Origin: Larix sibirica
Lineage: Eukaryota > Streptophyta > Pinopsida > Pinales > Pinaceae
Reading direction: 5' to 3'
NCBI GenBank assembly: GCA_004151065.3
Contig: NWUY0304020122.1
Location: 1-64,000 of the forward strand
DNA length: 64,000 bases
Positions within the stretch are counted from its first letter, which is position 1. Every line of letters begins with the position of its first letter. This document shows, in pieces, positions 33,061-44,705 of this stretch. Both the position numbers and the translations under genes were made by a program. The notes under the pieces were generated by a model. It ran no database searches. It was not told the DNA's origin and was given only the letters and a program-made list of their open reading frames with translations.

Positions 33061-33480
33061 AAGTAAAGACTTTCATTTAAAAAGATGAAAACATCATCAG
33101 CATATAAAAGGTGGGTAACCGGCTTGCAGTCACGTGGAGTGCTGTAGTATCCTATCTTACCCGAAGAGAAACGAGCAGTAAAACCCCTACTCAATTTAAG
33201 CACCAATAAGAAATAAATAGGGAGAGAGCGTATTGCCTTGTCGCAGACCACGAGTTTACTTGAATAAACCTTCATAAGACCCCTGCAAGACCACAGATAA
33301 CCAACAATTTCCAACACACCTGTCCACAAGGTTAATCCAGGATTATGAAAATCCAAACCTCCGAAGAACAGCATATAGAAAAGACCACTCTACCCTGTCT
33401 AAGACCTTAGCCATGTCCAGCTTCACTATGACATTACCCCCAAAAACCTTCTTCCCGAGACTTTGGGTCAGCTCCTGTCC
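33051..33480 (-). mobile_element. LINE reverse transcriptase fragment A, with YADD
   Basis: On the minus strand, motif A reads VIVKLDMAKVLDRVEWSFLY (about 33430-33375; the usual DMxKAYDRV with A-Y changed to V-L). After a frame change comes the 107-codon frame 33051-33374. It ends with LSRGFTARFSSGKIGYY, then THLLYADDVFIFLN, with the YADD catalytic box at 33093-33104. The GDPLSP box expected between is altered to CDKAIRSLP. It is a 5'- and 3'-truncated, inactive fragment of a plant non-LTR element. Confidence 0.75.
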
Positions 33481-34669
33481 TGTAGTTCGATACACTACTC
33501 TAAGGCCAGTTGCCTATAAAAGCATCTTGAGTTTATAGTACAGTCAGCTTTGGTTATCGCTACACCCTCTCTATACAAACGATTTTATTCAAGCCACTCC
33601 ACTACTGGTACAGTAGCACCCTGCTTTAATAATCGCATAGGCACCCGGGAACCCTACTCAGTAAAGAAGGGGACTCCCTAAACGAGACTGCTAGCTGGTA
33701 TGGAGGGACTAGCTTTGCTTGCTTCCTAGTAAAATATGCCCTCTTCGTCTTACTTTAATATTAAAGGTAAAAGACTACAATCAATAAAAAAGAAACTTCC
33801 TGCAGATTGCTAAAACCATGTAACCTAATCAATGCGCCTATTCCCCTAAATAAAGACAAAAGGGATTCCACGGCTCGATCAGACAAAATCAAATTGAAAT
33901 CAACTGATGAATGCCGTCAATCCACTTTAAATCAATCGACGACTGCTCCTCTTCCATTCTTAACTCAAGTGTACCATTCATAAAAGGTAGGGTTACAGAG
34001 CGCTCAGAGGAAGAGATTTGTAAAAAGGATTCCCAATTAATTAGTAGGGTAAGACCCTTATTAAATAACTGCTTAACCCATGCCATCCCTTTCAGACTTA
34101 GAAAGTGTTATCCCATAATCTATCATTCTAAAAAATTCCCCAAAGGGACCCCGGGCTTTACAAGTTCAGCAAAACCGTAGAGAGAGCGGGCTACACCTAG
34201 CTTAGCCTATTAAATATCCGATTCAAAAAGAGCTTGGATTGCGGCTTTTCCTCTCTCTGTATAAAGTAAGTCAGTCCCAGTGTTGGGCAGAGCCCATTGT
34301 CAAAGGATAATTTTGATTGCTAACTTGTTGGATATAACTCTCGATATACATAGGATATCCTCCATTCTCAGAGAAAGCTTGGGTTATTTTGCAGATGATA
34401 GAGATGGACTATTCTTCCTACTCTTTGTACCTTCCATTTGTTTCATGTCAAATCAAAATTTGAAGTATTCCTCAATTAATGGGGTTAGATAGGATTAGAT
34501 AGGCTTAGATAAGATATCTTAGTTATAGATTAGTTGCATCTTGCACTTGCATTCTTAGTCGCATTCAAATCATAAGGAACCAATGTAAACCAAGCCACAA
34601 CTGGTAAAGTGTAAAGAGCCAATGGAAGTTGAGTCGTATCTGGAGGGTTTGCCATTAACAGAGGAAGGT
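33481..34669. other. No recognised gene
   Basis: Short frames only. A minus-strand 65-codon frame at 33889-34086 has no known motif. Small gattagatagg words repeat near 34488-34515. Confidence 0.35.
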
Positions 34670-34906
34670 CTAGTTGGGCCCTTTCGCCGGGTGAACCCAC
34701 AAAGTTGACTCGGGACATTTTCCTACGTTAACAGAACACCGATGCATGATCATAGATAATATTATTTGTTTAACCCCATGAAGTCTCACTATCTCTTCAT
34801 CAAACACCTTAACCACCTCTATCACTTTATAGGTATTCTTAACAGGGATTAATTGGACACTTTTGGTCAAAGTGTATACAACCACCAGTATCGCATTATG
34901 TCTCAT
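34670..34906 (-). mobile_element. Ty3/gypsy integrase fragment
   Basis: The 78-codon minus-strand frame reads RHNAILVVVYTLTKS, IPVKNTYKVIEV and EEIVRLHGVKQIIL. This matches the integrase core of plant gypsy elements (usual VVVDRLTKSAHFIP and LHGxPxxIxSDRD). The first catalytic Asp is replaced by Tyr in VVVYTLTK, and the SDRD box is destroyed by a frame change after SMIMH. Downstream to 34530 the frame continues without recognisable integrase features. Inactive. Confidence 0.7.
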
Positions 34907-35199
34907 TACTCCAACCCCCTAAAAACAAAAGTTCGCTTTAGGAAAAACCGCATCTGACAAAGTGGAAGTCACGGACAGCCGGACCATACAATTAGACGAG
35001 CTTACAGATCACATTCACAGGAATAATTACACTTGCTTACAGATCTTGGTACCGCCATGACAACTATTCCGGCCGAGCATCCGCAGGAATTTATGAATTT
35101 TCGGGCACCCACTGGCTTGGCTAAAAAGAGCCCTACTTACCTTCCTTTCATTTTAGGACCTGCTAACTGGGTACCCCTATTTACTGCTCGCCTTTACTT
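34907..35199. other. No recognised gene
   Basis: Words of cttacagatc are duplicated near 35000 and 35037. Nothing else was recognised. Confidence 0.35.
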
Positions 35200-35760
35200 A
35201 CAGCATTAGATCGGATGGATTATGGGATGGAAGGACTTCAATATAGAGCACATTGTTTGACGGGCGTTCCACAACACCACTTCCTTATATATTCTTACTT
35301 CAGGGGTACCACTATTTTTATTGTCGGGGGGACGAGCTTCCATATATGATTTAGGATTTTTCACCGGCTAGGAGGACTCCTACTTACCCATTTTGGGATA
35401 CCCACCTGCATAGTTACCCACCTTCAGAACTAAACCTTTATCACTTGATGAATGAAGCATTTGGGAGGTACCGCTATAGATATACTTCCTCCGGGCAGGA
35501 CGGGACGGGATGATCCAACCTTCTTACTTTATTAATCCCTTCACCCAACAACAACCTATGGAGTGCCGCCTGCCCTTACTAACTACTCACTTAAGCCAAG
35601 AAGAGCAGGGGGGAGACACTAGAGCTATTCATTAGAGCTATTCATCCTTTAACCTACCTTACCTTGGTTCCAAACTCTTTACCCACCTGAACAACTAGAT
35701 CTGCCTTCTTACCACTTGCTTCATTAATTGCAAAGACTTCAATAAATTTCAATTTATTAA
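35200..35760 (+). repeat. Interspersed repeat B, copies
   Basis: Contains ggaggtaccgctata (35464) and a 26-bp exact match, beginning ttcacccaacaacaacctat, to 37.64 kb. It also contains gttccaaactctttacccac and ccacttgcttcattaattgc (35730). These are the landmarks of repeat B, whose unit is about 120 bp and which is most concentrated at 37.3-38.4 kb. Confidence 0.65.
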
Positions 35761-36420
35761 TTTTATGTTTATGATTCCAAAAGATTGTTTGTTCAAACTA
35801 AGTTCTTAGTTGGGTGGGATATTCATGGATCCATTTGCAAGGATTTGAAATAGTCTTATGAGATATTATTAATAGGCACTACCAAACGAAGGAATTCTGT
35901 GACAAGATCTGACAACTTGTTCAATGGAAGGTCATCTTAAGAGGGAGTGGAATGTTAAAGCTCATGAGTCAAGGTGGCTCCAAAGGTGTAACGATATTGG
36001 AAGTCCCATTCTTCTTTTCAAACCCGAGTATTTAGATAGTTGGTTATTTATAATAGATTGGTGATAAATAATTATTTGCATTGCATTGGTCTAACAAATA
36101 ACTATTGTATGGCACGTTGCAACCTTGAATCTGTTAAGAGCATCATGTATTTTGGAGTTGTAATGTTGCCAAAACGTTTTGGGCTTATGTTGATGTTGAT
36201 CATAATGTTTTTTGTGGTAGAACCCACTTGAGTGTTTAATGCCATTTCATGTTGCTTTTTTGTACTCATTTTTATTTCCTTTTAGGGTACACCTTTTTAA
36301 TCCTTGTCTTTATTTGGCTGTCTGTATATGCTTGATGTACTTTTTAGCTCCTTTGACCTATTTGGTCTTTCAATGCCATTAATATTCATTTCAATTTTTA
36401 TTATTACATTTGTTTGTTTC
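35761..36420 (+). mobile_element. Possible LINE 3' end
   Basis: The last 150 bases, with ttttttgtactcatttttat, a run of gtacaccttttta and cttgatgtactttttagctc, followed by T-rich sequence, look like 3' untranslated tails of plant LINEs as I remember them. The preceding 450 bases are AT-rich with no identifiable reverse transcriptase. The assignment is tentative. Confidence 0.25.
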
Positions 36421-36581
36421 TCCTCTACTTTATAATAATGCTCTGTCTGGGGGCAGGCAAATGGATGATTCGAGAGGTACGTAGGACTATGTGGGATGTG
36501 ATTTGCTTGGCAAGCATTTTCTTATTTATAACTTTCAGACAGGAATGATACAGTCGGAATCTACATACACGAGTTATTTAC

Positions 36582-36845
36582 TTGGGGACTACTACCATTC
36601 GAACTTCTTTTCAGTTTTTCCATTCAGCACTCACGAATAATCTATATACACCGGGCGCCCAAACCGGGTTACAGTTTCATATGGGATGGGGATCCTCTTT
36701 CAAACCCGCCTTTAGTTTCTTATTCTTGAGCTCACAGCCGTTCCATTATTGTTTCCCCGGTCCACTACCTCACTTACTCGATCTTCTTTTTCCTTACGCG
36801 ATCTTTTTGGGGTGGGCATATTTATTGCTCAAGGCTGCAGAATGA
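36582..36845 (+). CDS. Hypothetical 87-codon open frame
   Basis: Starts MGTTTIRTSFQFFHS and ends LGWAYLLLKAAE. The C-terminal 35 residues are hydrophobic (PLPHLLDLLFPYAIFLGWAY) and could be one membrane segment. It is not built of repeats. No family is recognised, and chance remains likely in this sequence. Confidence 0.15.
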   Translation: MGTTTIRTSFQFFHSALTNNLYTPGAQTGLQFHMGWGSSFKPAFSFLFLSSQPFHYCFPGPLPHLLDLLFPYAIFLGWAYLLLKAAE

Positions 36846-37339
36846 AGGTAAGTCTCTGTATAACCAGGCAAGCCATCCTCCCTTGCCCTCCCTTTGGTTG
36901 AGCAAGTAAGTTCCTTCCTTCTAGTTCTCGGTGAATACTACATTGAGAAGCTCAAGACTCATTCTCTTCGATGTCCCGCGGAGCCCGGACCAGAGAGATT
37001 ATAGATGATATAATACATTCATTCCCTTAAAAGAGCTCTTGGAGAGATAGTAATTATAAGCTTACCGATTCATTAAGGCTAGGTTTATTGTTCATGCTAA
37101 GGGGGCTGCGGCTGGAGCTAAATTGAAAGGCGAAGGTACATGCCATGGGGTGGGATTTAGATCTTCTTAAAATGGAAAAAAGACAGACTTCTTAATGACC
37201 TTGTTAGGATCATTAATTAGGCGCGAGACAACAGGGTTAGAACCACTGTACACACACTCCCAAGAAGGGGTGGATTTGCTGCCATCTTTAGAGCCTTTAC
37301 CTTTTAGGATCTGCTGCTTTGGTTGGGTAGGAATAGAGA
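36846..37339. other. No recognised gene
   Basis: Nothing recognised. Confidence 0.35.
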
Positions 37340-38360
37340 AATAGTCCTGCATAGTTACCCACCTGAATAACTAGACCTACCTTTTACCTATACCTGCTTC
37401 TTCCTATACCACTTGCTTTATGAATGCTGCTTAGTGGGGGGGGACTGCTAGAGACCTCTTCTTTTCAGGACGGCATTAAAAAGCCCTTCCCTTTACTTCT
37501 GTGTTACAAACTACCTACCCACCATATGACCTAGACCTGTTAGCACCACTTTATTAATTAATCTGAGGAGGGACAGCTATTAACTTATTATCAGGATCAG
37601 GACCGGGATCAAATAACCTTACCCTTATCTTATTGCCTTCACCCAACAACAACCTATGGAGTGCTGCCCAACCTATTGATGAAGGAAGCCAGGAACACCT
37701 TCGTACGGGAGGCTAACAATACCCTACCTTGGTTCCACACAAACTCTTTACCCATCTATAGAACGTAGAAGGCCTAGCACCTGGTCTCCCTATACCAATT
37801 GCTTAATTAATCTTAGTAGCTACTGCCATATGCTTTTGTAGGGACGGACGGATTAATCTTACCCTTACCTTAATACTAAACACGTAAGTAAAAGCAAATG
37901 GGGTAGAGGATGCAAGGTCATAATGCCCCGGGTACCCATTCTGTCCACCTGGAATATAAGTAGGTAGAGTATGGCAGGCAGATATATAACCCTTTACTTA
38001 TGAGCATTAACCTGTTAGATTATTGATGACTTACTACTGCCTTCAACCCACCGGTTAGTTAGTGCTGCCAACCACACCTTATGCCGGGAAGGATTAGAAT
38101 CAGGGTACGGCATTACCCCTGCTGCCCTTGCTTTACAAACTAACCCACCAGAATACCTAGATCTATTAGCCCTATACCACTTTATTAATTAATGCTTAGG
38201 AGGTAGGTACAGCTATATACTTCTACGGGATGACATGGCATGACACAACCTTACCTTTACTTCAGTGTTTACAAACCACTTACCCACCTGAATAACTATA
38301 CCTGTTAGTCCTAGACCACTCGCTTCATTAATTGCTTATTAGGGGATTTATTGGTTCACT
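37340..38360 (+). repeat. Interspersed repeat B, main tandem cluster
   Basis: At least five diverged copies lie head to tail. Landmarks in order are caaactacctacccacc or gtttacaaaccacttaccca, then tgaataactagacctgtta, then ataccacttgcttcattaat, then gaggagggacagctattaac, and in some copies ttcacccaacaacaacctat. Copies begin near 37345, 37510, 37735, 38145 and 38265. The 38145 and 38265 copies are about 120 bp apart. Fragments occur at 23.57, 31.64, 35.2-35.76 and 40.09-40.34 kb. No protein is encoded. Confidence 0.7.
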
Positions 38361-38467
38361 ATTGAGTGAGATTGTTGGGGCCCGGACAGATACGATTTAT
38401 TAATAATGAAGACAGCAATTATTGCCAGTAGTAGATGCTTTGATCACACTTGCTGGAGTAAGTAATC

Positions 38468-38575
38468 TCGGGTGACATACAACAAACAAGGGAGGGGATA
38501 TATTCTAAATAGAAACAGCCACGGTTTGCGGGTAGACCTATTACTTTTACCACAGCACGGAGTAATGGAATGGTC
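38468..38575 (+). repeat. Dispersed repeat D, copy 2
   Basis: Partner of 31748-31850; shared landmarks are listed there. This copy follows the main repeat B cluster after about 110 bases of other sequence. Confidence 0.6.
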
Positions 38576-38599
38576 GAGTAGCCGAGGACTATCGTAGTT

Positions 38600-40089
38600 A
38601 CCCTTGGCTCCCCGATTGATTGCTGGGATGGCATGGTATGGGTGGGGATTAAAGGTGAGAGGAATGGTTTTCATTCGGGATAGACGAAGAAAGAGGAAGG
38701 AATCTAGTAGTTTCAAGTGTCTCCTATTTTTTCCATACCATAGTCAGCCAGCTGTCTTGTCAACCAGCCTACTATTTATCCCTTAACTAACTAGCGAACG
38801 CACCAGCTGAATCATAGTCCAGCCAGGCTTCATTTAGTTCCGTCTGTCCAGCTCACAACTCGACCGGAAGGATAAATAAGTGCTATCCAGTCGGCTGAAG
38901 GCTAAGGCTAAGACTATTGCAAGTACGAAGGCTATACCTTCTTATTATTCGCTCAAGTCTATGCCCATACTGGAAGACCTTTCCTGTAACCGCATCCTAC
39001 TAGCTGTAGAGGCACCTCCTTCTATAAATTCCCGGCTGTCTTTGTCAGCACAAAAGGAGATTGGTTCTAGTTGCAATGAATAAGAAGAGGCAGCATAGGA
39101 TTAGACCGGGAAAGTGAGCACTGCTACCAACCATTCTTCATTTTTCATTTCCATTTAGCATACGCTGGCTACTAGCTAGTTACTAGAGCAGAGACAAAGA
39201 TAGATGTTTTTCCCGATGGAAGTACTTTCAATGCCATCTATGAATGAAAGGTGGGGCCCCTACCTCCGATGCCTGCACTTATAGAAGGAATATAGAAGGT
39301 TGTATTTTAATGGGGTTTTATCCATATATAATGCCACCCAGATACAGTTGTTTCTATAAGTTAACCCACCTCTATGAATAAAGGGCTCTATATTCCATGA
39401 ATATATGCACCAACGAAGCAAAATCCTGGCTCAGATGGATGGAATAGATGCCGTTAGGACCAACTGAGATATTCGTAACGAGATTCCCTCTGATCTTAAT
39501 AATTTTACGATACTGAAATTGCTCACGGGACTAGAATCGCCATTATGGATGGAAGAACTGCTGTCTCTAAACCGTACCTAAGCTGGATCTCCCGCAGCAT
39601 AAGTGAGCCTTATTATTATACTTTCTTTTTTTCCTATATTGAGGAAGGAATAACTATTTCTCGGTTCTATTCGAGGGGCTTATAAAAACAACCTTGCTAC
39701 CCCAACTAAGTGGGAAATGGGAACTGCGGAATTTGAGCCGGAAGACTTGGAGATAGGGTGGTGGAGGGAGGGATCATTAAACTAGTCTTTATAGTATTTA
39801 GACCTGGAACAAACGTTGAGGAGGATGGTAACCCGCTTGCTTTGCTTGGCTTACTAACTCTTTCTCTTTACCTGCACGAACTAGTAGTAGACCTTGGAGC
39901 TAGAGACCTTGAATGCACGTAGTCAGTCTCAGTGAGTTGATCATCATGATAATACCTTTGCGAAGCCCCCGGAGGATGCCATGGATGCAGACCCCTTATA
40001 CCTTTGAATGCCGAACTCCTAGGCTAGCCATACATCTTAAAACCTGGAAACCCAGAGCTGTAGGGAACAGTAGATTAAGAACTTACCTT
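38600..40089. other. No recognised gene
   Basis: Only frames of 60-67 codons without motifs. Confidence 0.35.
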
Positions 40090-40340
40090 ATTTATACTAC
40101 CTGCTAGAAATACTTTCTATGTACCAGCCCTAGCCACATGCTTACCAGGGAATGCTAGATGACCAGGAGGAGCAGTGCCGGATACGATTGGATTTTCCAT
40201 AAGCAATCGGGGATGGGATGAAATAACCCTACCTTTGCTCAAGTGTTACCATAAAACCTGCCCACCTTAAGACCTATTAGCTTTAGACCGCCTGAGGAAT
40301 TAATAGCCTTAGTGCGGAGGGCTCCTTTACCTTTCAGAAC
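40090..40340 (+). repeat. Interspersed repeat B, diverged copies
   Basis: Carries ctacctgctagaaatac, gatgaccaggaggagcagtg and aaaacctgcccaccttaaga, then gaccgcctgaggaattaata. These align loosely with the repeat B landmarks at 38.1-38.35 kb. Confidence 0.4.
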
Positions 40341-40784
40341 CGGATCACCTTACCCTTTTTTCTTTTTATGGGAAGGGTAGGATATTTTTTAGGAATTTAT
40401 TTTAATATGCCTATCTTACTTAGAAATCTTTTATTTATATGATTTGAAAACCATTCCCCCTGTTGGCTCTTCTTGATTACTATATACTGTTTGCCAAACG
40501 TGGTCGAGGCTACAGAGTAGTTTTACAGCCATACCCTTTTAGTTAGGACCCATATCCACATGCCTTTCTTCTTACCCTGAGCTTTTACCCAATTATTTCT
40601 TTATCTGTTCGGAAAAGAATGAAATGGGTTAGACGGTACTAGATCTGAACTACACCCCGGTCTCCGCTCCAAGAGACAACTGGTCAGACAGCCAGGGACA
40701 CAAATGGGGTTCACGTTGCCTATACTCGCATCTCTACGTTTCACTTGTCCATCGGAACAGGAGTTGCAATTTGCGATTTGATGG
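40341..40784. other. No recognised gene
   Basis: Holds only the dispersed word tactcgcatctctacgtttc at 40723, shared with 16723. Confidence 0.4.
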
Positions 40785-41560
40785 ATTATGTGTTACTTAC
40801 GATGCACCTGTTGAAGATCATACGCGCAAAGGAAAGGTCCTCAGGGAAGGGGATAATTATTCCGGGAGGGGAGGTTGGTTTATACATTAGACACAGGGAA
40901 AGGTCAGGTTGAGCCATTGTTAGTTCTCATTGACGATAGCCCATAGTTTAGGCCAGGAGTCAATGTCTTCTTGTATATTTTGGAACCGATAGAGACACAA
41001 TGCTTACTTACAATGCACCTGTTTAGAATCATCCCCGGACACATAGTTGCATTCACCCTAGGAAGGGAATGACACTCAGGGAGATGACTGATTGGATAGT
41101 GATTCATTGATTGCATTGATTTATTCAGAGGAGTCCCCAGTGGCCCAACGGGCAACAGACAACAGAGGAGCGAAGCAATTGATTTCTTTATTGCATTGAT
41201 TGCCCACATCTACACAGAGAGGCGATCCAACGGAAGTGACTGATGCTTTATAGTTATTAATTGATCGATACTGATTGTCTTCCGAGAGGGACGCACAGCC
41301 TTCTTACGATAAAGGGGCGCACAGACGCACAGTCTTCTGATATGGGTACACCAACTGAATATCTTCTGAGAGCAGGGCCCAATTGGACAGTCTTACGGGC
41401 GGCCTCGGTGCATTTACTGGAGAGGTCTTCTCGTTATATATGATTCACCATTGAGGGATCATACGCAATGGAAGGGTCCTCAGGGGGGATAGAGTCTTCA
41501 GGGAGGGGAGGTAGGTTGAGCTATTCATGCTTGTTAGGTAGTGGCATTCACGCAGGTCGG
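40785..41560 (+). repeat. Interspersed repeat A, three to four copies
   Basis: Copies begin near 40785 (gtgttacttacgatgcacct, gaagatcatacgc, cctcagggaaggggat), 40997 (gcttacttacaatgcacctg, attcaccctaggaaggg) and 41225, the last running through cagtcttacgggcgg at 41388-41402 with gtgcatttactggagaggtc. A partial copy at 41434-41540 has ttatatatgattcacca and cttcagggaggggaggtagg. The core and order match the copies at 30-31.4 kb. Confidence 0.65.
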
Positions 41561-43384
41561 GTAGTGCCGTGCCAGAGAAGTGCGTGATGTAGTCTCTGTT
41601 TTAAGTGCACCCATTACCCTAACTCCTTATCCACCCAGTCCATGTTTCCGATAGAAGGCCCCTTTAAAGTAACCTTACCCGATAGAGAGTGAGTGAGGTC
41701 CCCCATTAATTACTAGCTTTGCTTATATTAATCAATGACCATCAACCAACTTATTAAGGTTGGATAACCTAAATTTTGCCTTTTACTCTAGGGATGGAAG
41801 TTTTCCCCTTAATTATTTGTTATATATATAATTTCACAATATAATACTTTCCCTGTAAAACTTAAGGACATAGAACAAGACAACCTTGGCAAGGGTCTTA
41901 CCATCCCATTTCAAATTAAGAGTTCACTAGATACCATGTTTATTAAAGGATAACCCAATTCTGCATGACCAATCTTATAAAAAAGAACTTAATAGTTTCA
42001 AAAACCTTACATATTATTTGGACCACAAGGGACCTTTGAGCTTGACCATAGTAGGCATGGTTATAAGATATTAGAGTTAAAGACCTTCCAATCACTACAT
42101 ATGGTGGATTCCGTCACTAAAATTCAATTATAAAAACTTAATCAAAGATCCCTAATTATCAACCCTTTGGTTCAAGAATAAACGAATTGTCTTGCCCAAT
42201 TACCTCTTTTACAACCAATCCAAGGGCTTCGCTCCTTGGCTATAGTTAGAAGCCAAGTTTTCGTTTCCAAACTCTAACAAGTTTATTCTTTACAAGGTAT
42301 GTACTATGATTCCTAATGACCTATCTATCAAGTTGGGTATTTAGCCTCCTTACACCTAGGCGTGACATTGGAAATGAAATAAATCCAAGGCTTTCTCTAA
42401 CTAAAGCATATTGATGGATACAATTGGACGTGTATAAAACAACTCTTGATGGTCACCTAAACAAGTTGTGGAGGCACCAGAGAGGAGTGTCGGGAAGTAG
42501 TGGATAGGGTCAATTGAGGGACCGGTCTAGGACACCACATTAATGTTTTCCTCGGACACCTTTTATCAAATTACATTTCCTTAGTAAAGTCTCCGATAAC
42601 TATGAAAGTAATTAATTAGATGTGCCTTTATCCAATGCATCTAAGGTCAGCATCTGTAAGTTGAATAGTAACTGAGCAATGGTCGCTTTGTAGGAGTGTA
42701 ATTATTCGTTCGTAATGTTTATTCATATTTTTTCACATACTATTCTGTTATAATGCGTGTAAGGTGTACTTCATATTGTACGTACACGTGTAAGCGCCTC
42801 TTCCTTGGGCTTTTTTGCTTGTGCCACTTGTTCATCCCTTTCCTTTAAGTAAGTTCGTATCTGTTCGTAAGCAAGTATGTCTCTCTGCTTCCCTTCCTGT
42901 TCGTTATAAGTACAACAAAGAGTATTGGAAAAGCGATAGAAAAGGATACCAATCGTCGACACCGACAACACTACCTAGTCGATATCGACAATGTTCCTGC
43001 CCATCGATCAAGCCTTTGTCATCTGCTTCTCCATCGACCCCTGTAAATCCTTTCTTCGTCATCCACCCTATTTTTGCCCAACGTGCATCGACCCCTTTGA
43101 AATCGTTGACACTTCTATTCGTCGAACCTCCTACAAGTGGACTCCCATAGGGCTTTGCTTGATCCTTTTGGGCCAATCCTTTCTACCTTGAGATTCAACC
43201 AACTTATCAAGGTCGATTTAGCATTTGTTGATAGATAAAAAACCCTAGAATTAATTATAAAGAAAGAGTGGCTAGTAAATTTTGGCTCCTTCCCTTTGCC
43301 AAATAACCTTTTACTGAAACCGTCCAATAAAAAGTACTAAGACCCCTCTCTACACAAAACAAAACGGGCAAGTCACCTTTTCAT
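41561..43384. other. No recognised gene; AT-rich
   Basis: AT-rich sequence without recognised motifs. The 42.77-43.33 kb part has several 66-111-codon frames on both strands, built partly of repeated atcgacc words (tcgacac, tcgatatcgac, catcgaccc). Confidence 0.35.
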
Positions 43385-43520
43385 GGTATCTCATCCCACT
43401 TAGGGGTCAGGCGAGTACTCCACGTACTTCACCAAATGAGTCACTAATTGTATCTAGCCCTTTTCCTATTTATTTGTCACACCTCATCTTCACTATGATT
43501 GGGTGAGCCTTTTATCTGAT
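43385..43520 (-). mobile_element. Possible gypsy LTR edge
   Basis: The stretch tgagtcactaattgtatcta followed by gcccttttcct (from 43438) recurs as tgagtcactaatcgtatcta followed by acccttgccc at 61685. In both places it lies just downstream (minus-strand sense) of gypsy debris, as an LTR would. The surrounding tctcatcccac and gtgaagtacgtggagta (minus sense) resemble LTR sequence I associate with plant gypsy elements. No target-site duplication was identified. Confidence 0.35.
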
Positions 43521-44390
43521 CTGCTCGGCGTGGTGGACCTTTTTATTACATATATAAACAAAATGCCCAAAGTAAGCATATGCTTAAATCCGCCAATTAG
43601 CAATAAAGTAGGTTGCTTAATCATAAGCATAAGCGTCATTAACAGTTGTTTCATAATATTTACATAAAACCACAGCTCAATATTAATCTCTTCCAACTCC
43701 CCTTTAATACCCTTCATTTATAGATAACAATATGGGAAAAGTAATTATACTCCTTCAAAAAAACCACAACATTGGACATAGTCTACTCATCCCAATAATA
43801 TTTAACAAAAGCTATTTTGGTTCGTTCTTCAATACCAATATTGAACTTCTGCAACTTCACAAGCTGGTGATCTTATTTATTATATGTACCTGCACCTTTC
43901 CCTCTAATATCACAATAACCCTAAAATTCCTAGAAGGATGGATGTCGCAACTCTTCCAAGCGATAATCCTTTCTCCCATTCTATTCCACCTTTCTGTAAC
44001 ATAATGGTTCGTCTAACCCTATCTCCAAAACTTTCAGGTTGGCCCACTTGCGATGTTGCACGCAGATCCCAATGTTTAAGTTATTCCACAACTGGTCTGT
44101 GAACAAAAACTATTTTATAACTTGCGCAGGGCAACAGTAATCTCAGTAATCTTACAACATAGGAAAGGCAGAATATAAGTGCTTCTGAACCATATACCAA
44201 CCTTACTTTTTGATTATCCCAAACTGGTCCGCAAGGTGTACAATAACTTATACACCCTGTAATCTGGATGGAATCCTTGTATACAACTTTCATGTATAAA
44301 TTTTTATTTCTGAATGGCAAGATATTTCTTATTTTTATATTGTTCCAAAAATGAAACCATCTCCCCACTTGTAAAAGACATCTTACAACT

Positions 44391-44705
44391 TCAAAATCTG
44401 GGAAGGAATAAATCTGTTATCATGGTAGGTTGAAATGCAACCCAGGTGAGCACGCTTTCCTTGTGTGTGGCCCACCAGTAAGCTCGAGTAGCCCTCAACA
44501 CAACATATAACGCTATTACTCTCCGATCTTCCACAACCTGGTACTCCATGACATCCAGGAAATATTTGAAATAACTAGTCCTATCATAAATGGAATGGTC
44601 TCTTAGTTTTTTCCCAATCCATCGAACGACCTTTATTACTGAAGCACACCGCTGAGAGAAGAGCTCATAGTTGCGATCCTGCCAATTGTACATAGCTTCT
44701 TCCAA
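44391..44705 (-). pseudogene. Retrotransposon capsid-like (gag) segment
   Basis: A 104-codon frame starting MEEAMYNWQDRNYELFSQRC. Residues 25-75 read VVRWIGKKLRDHS, FKYFLDVMEYQVVEDRRVIA and TRAYWWATHKESVLTW. This is the pattern of the Retrotrans_gag capsid domain (FLxxMEYxVxEDRRVxALxxALxATPARWW.xHK), with PAR changed to RAY. It lies downstream of the protease-like segment of the same element, and a stop just upstream separates it from SWRSIHSF. The same junction is seen in the 4561-4890 copy. Confidence 0.65.

Noticed and set aside
42771-43327. Cluster of overlapping frames on both strands
   Set aside because: Several frames in conflicting directions, built on repeated tcgac words; none shows a domain.
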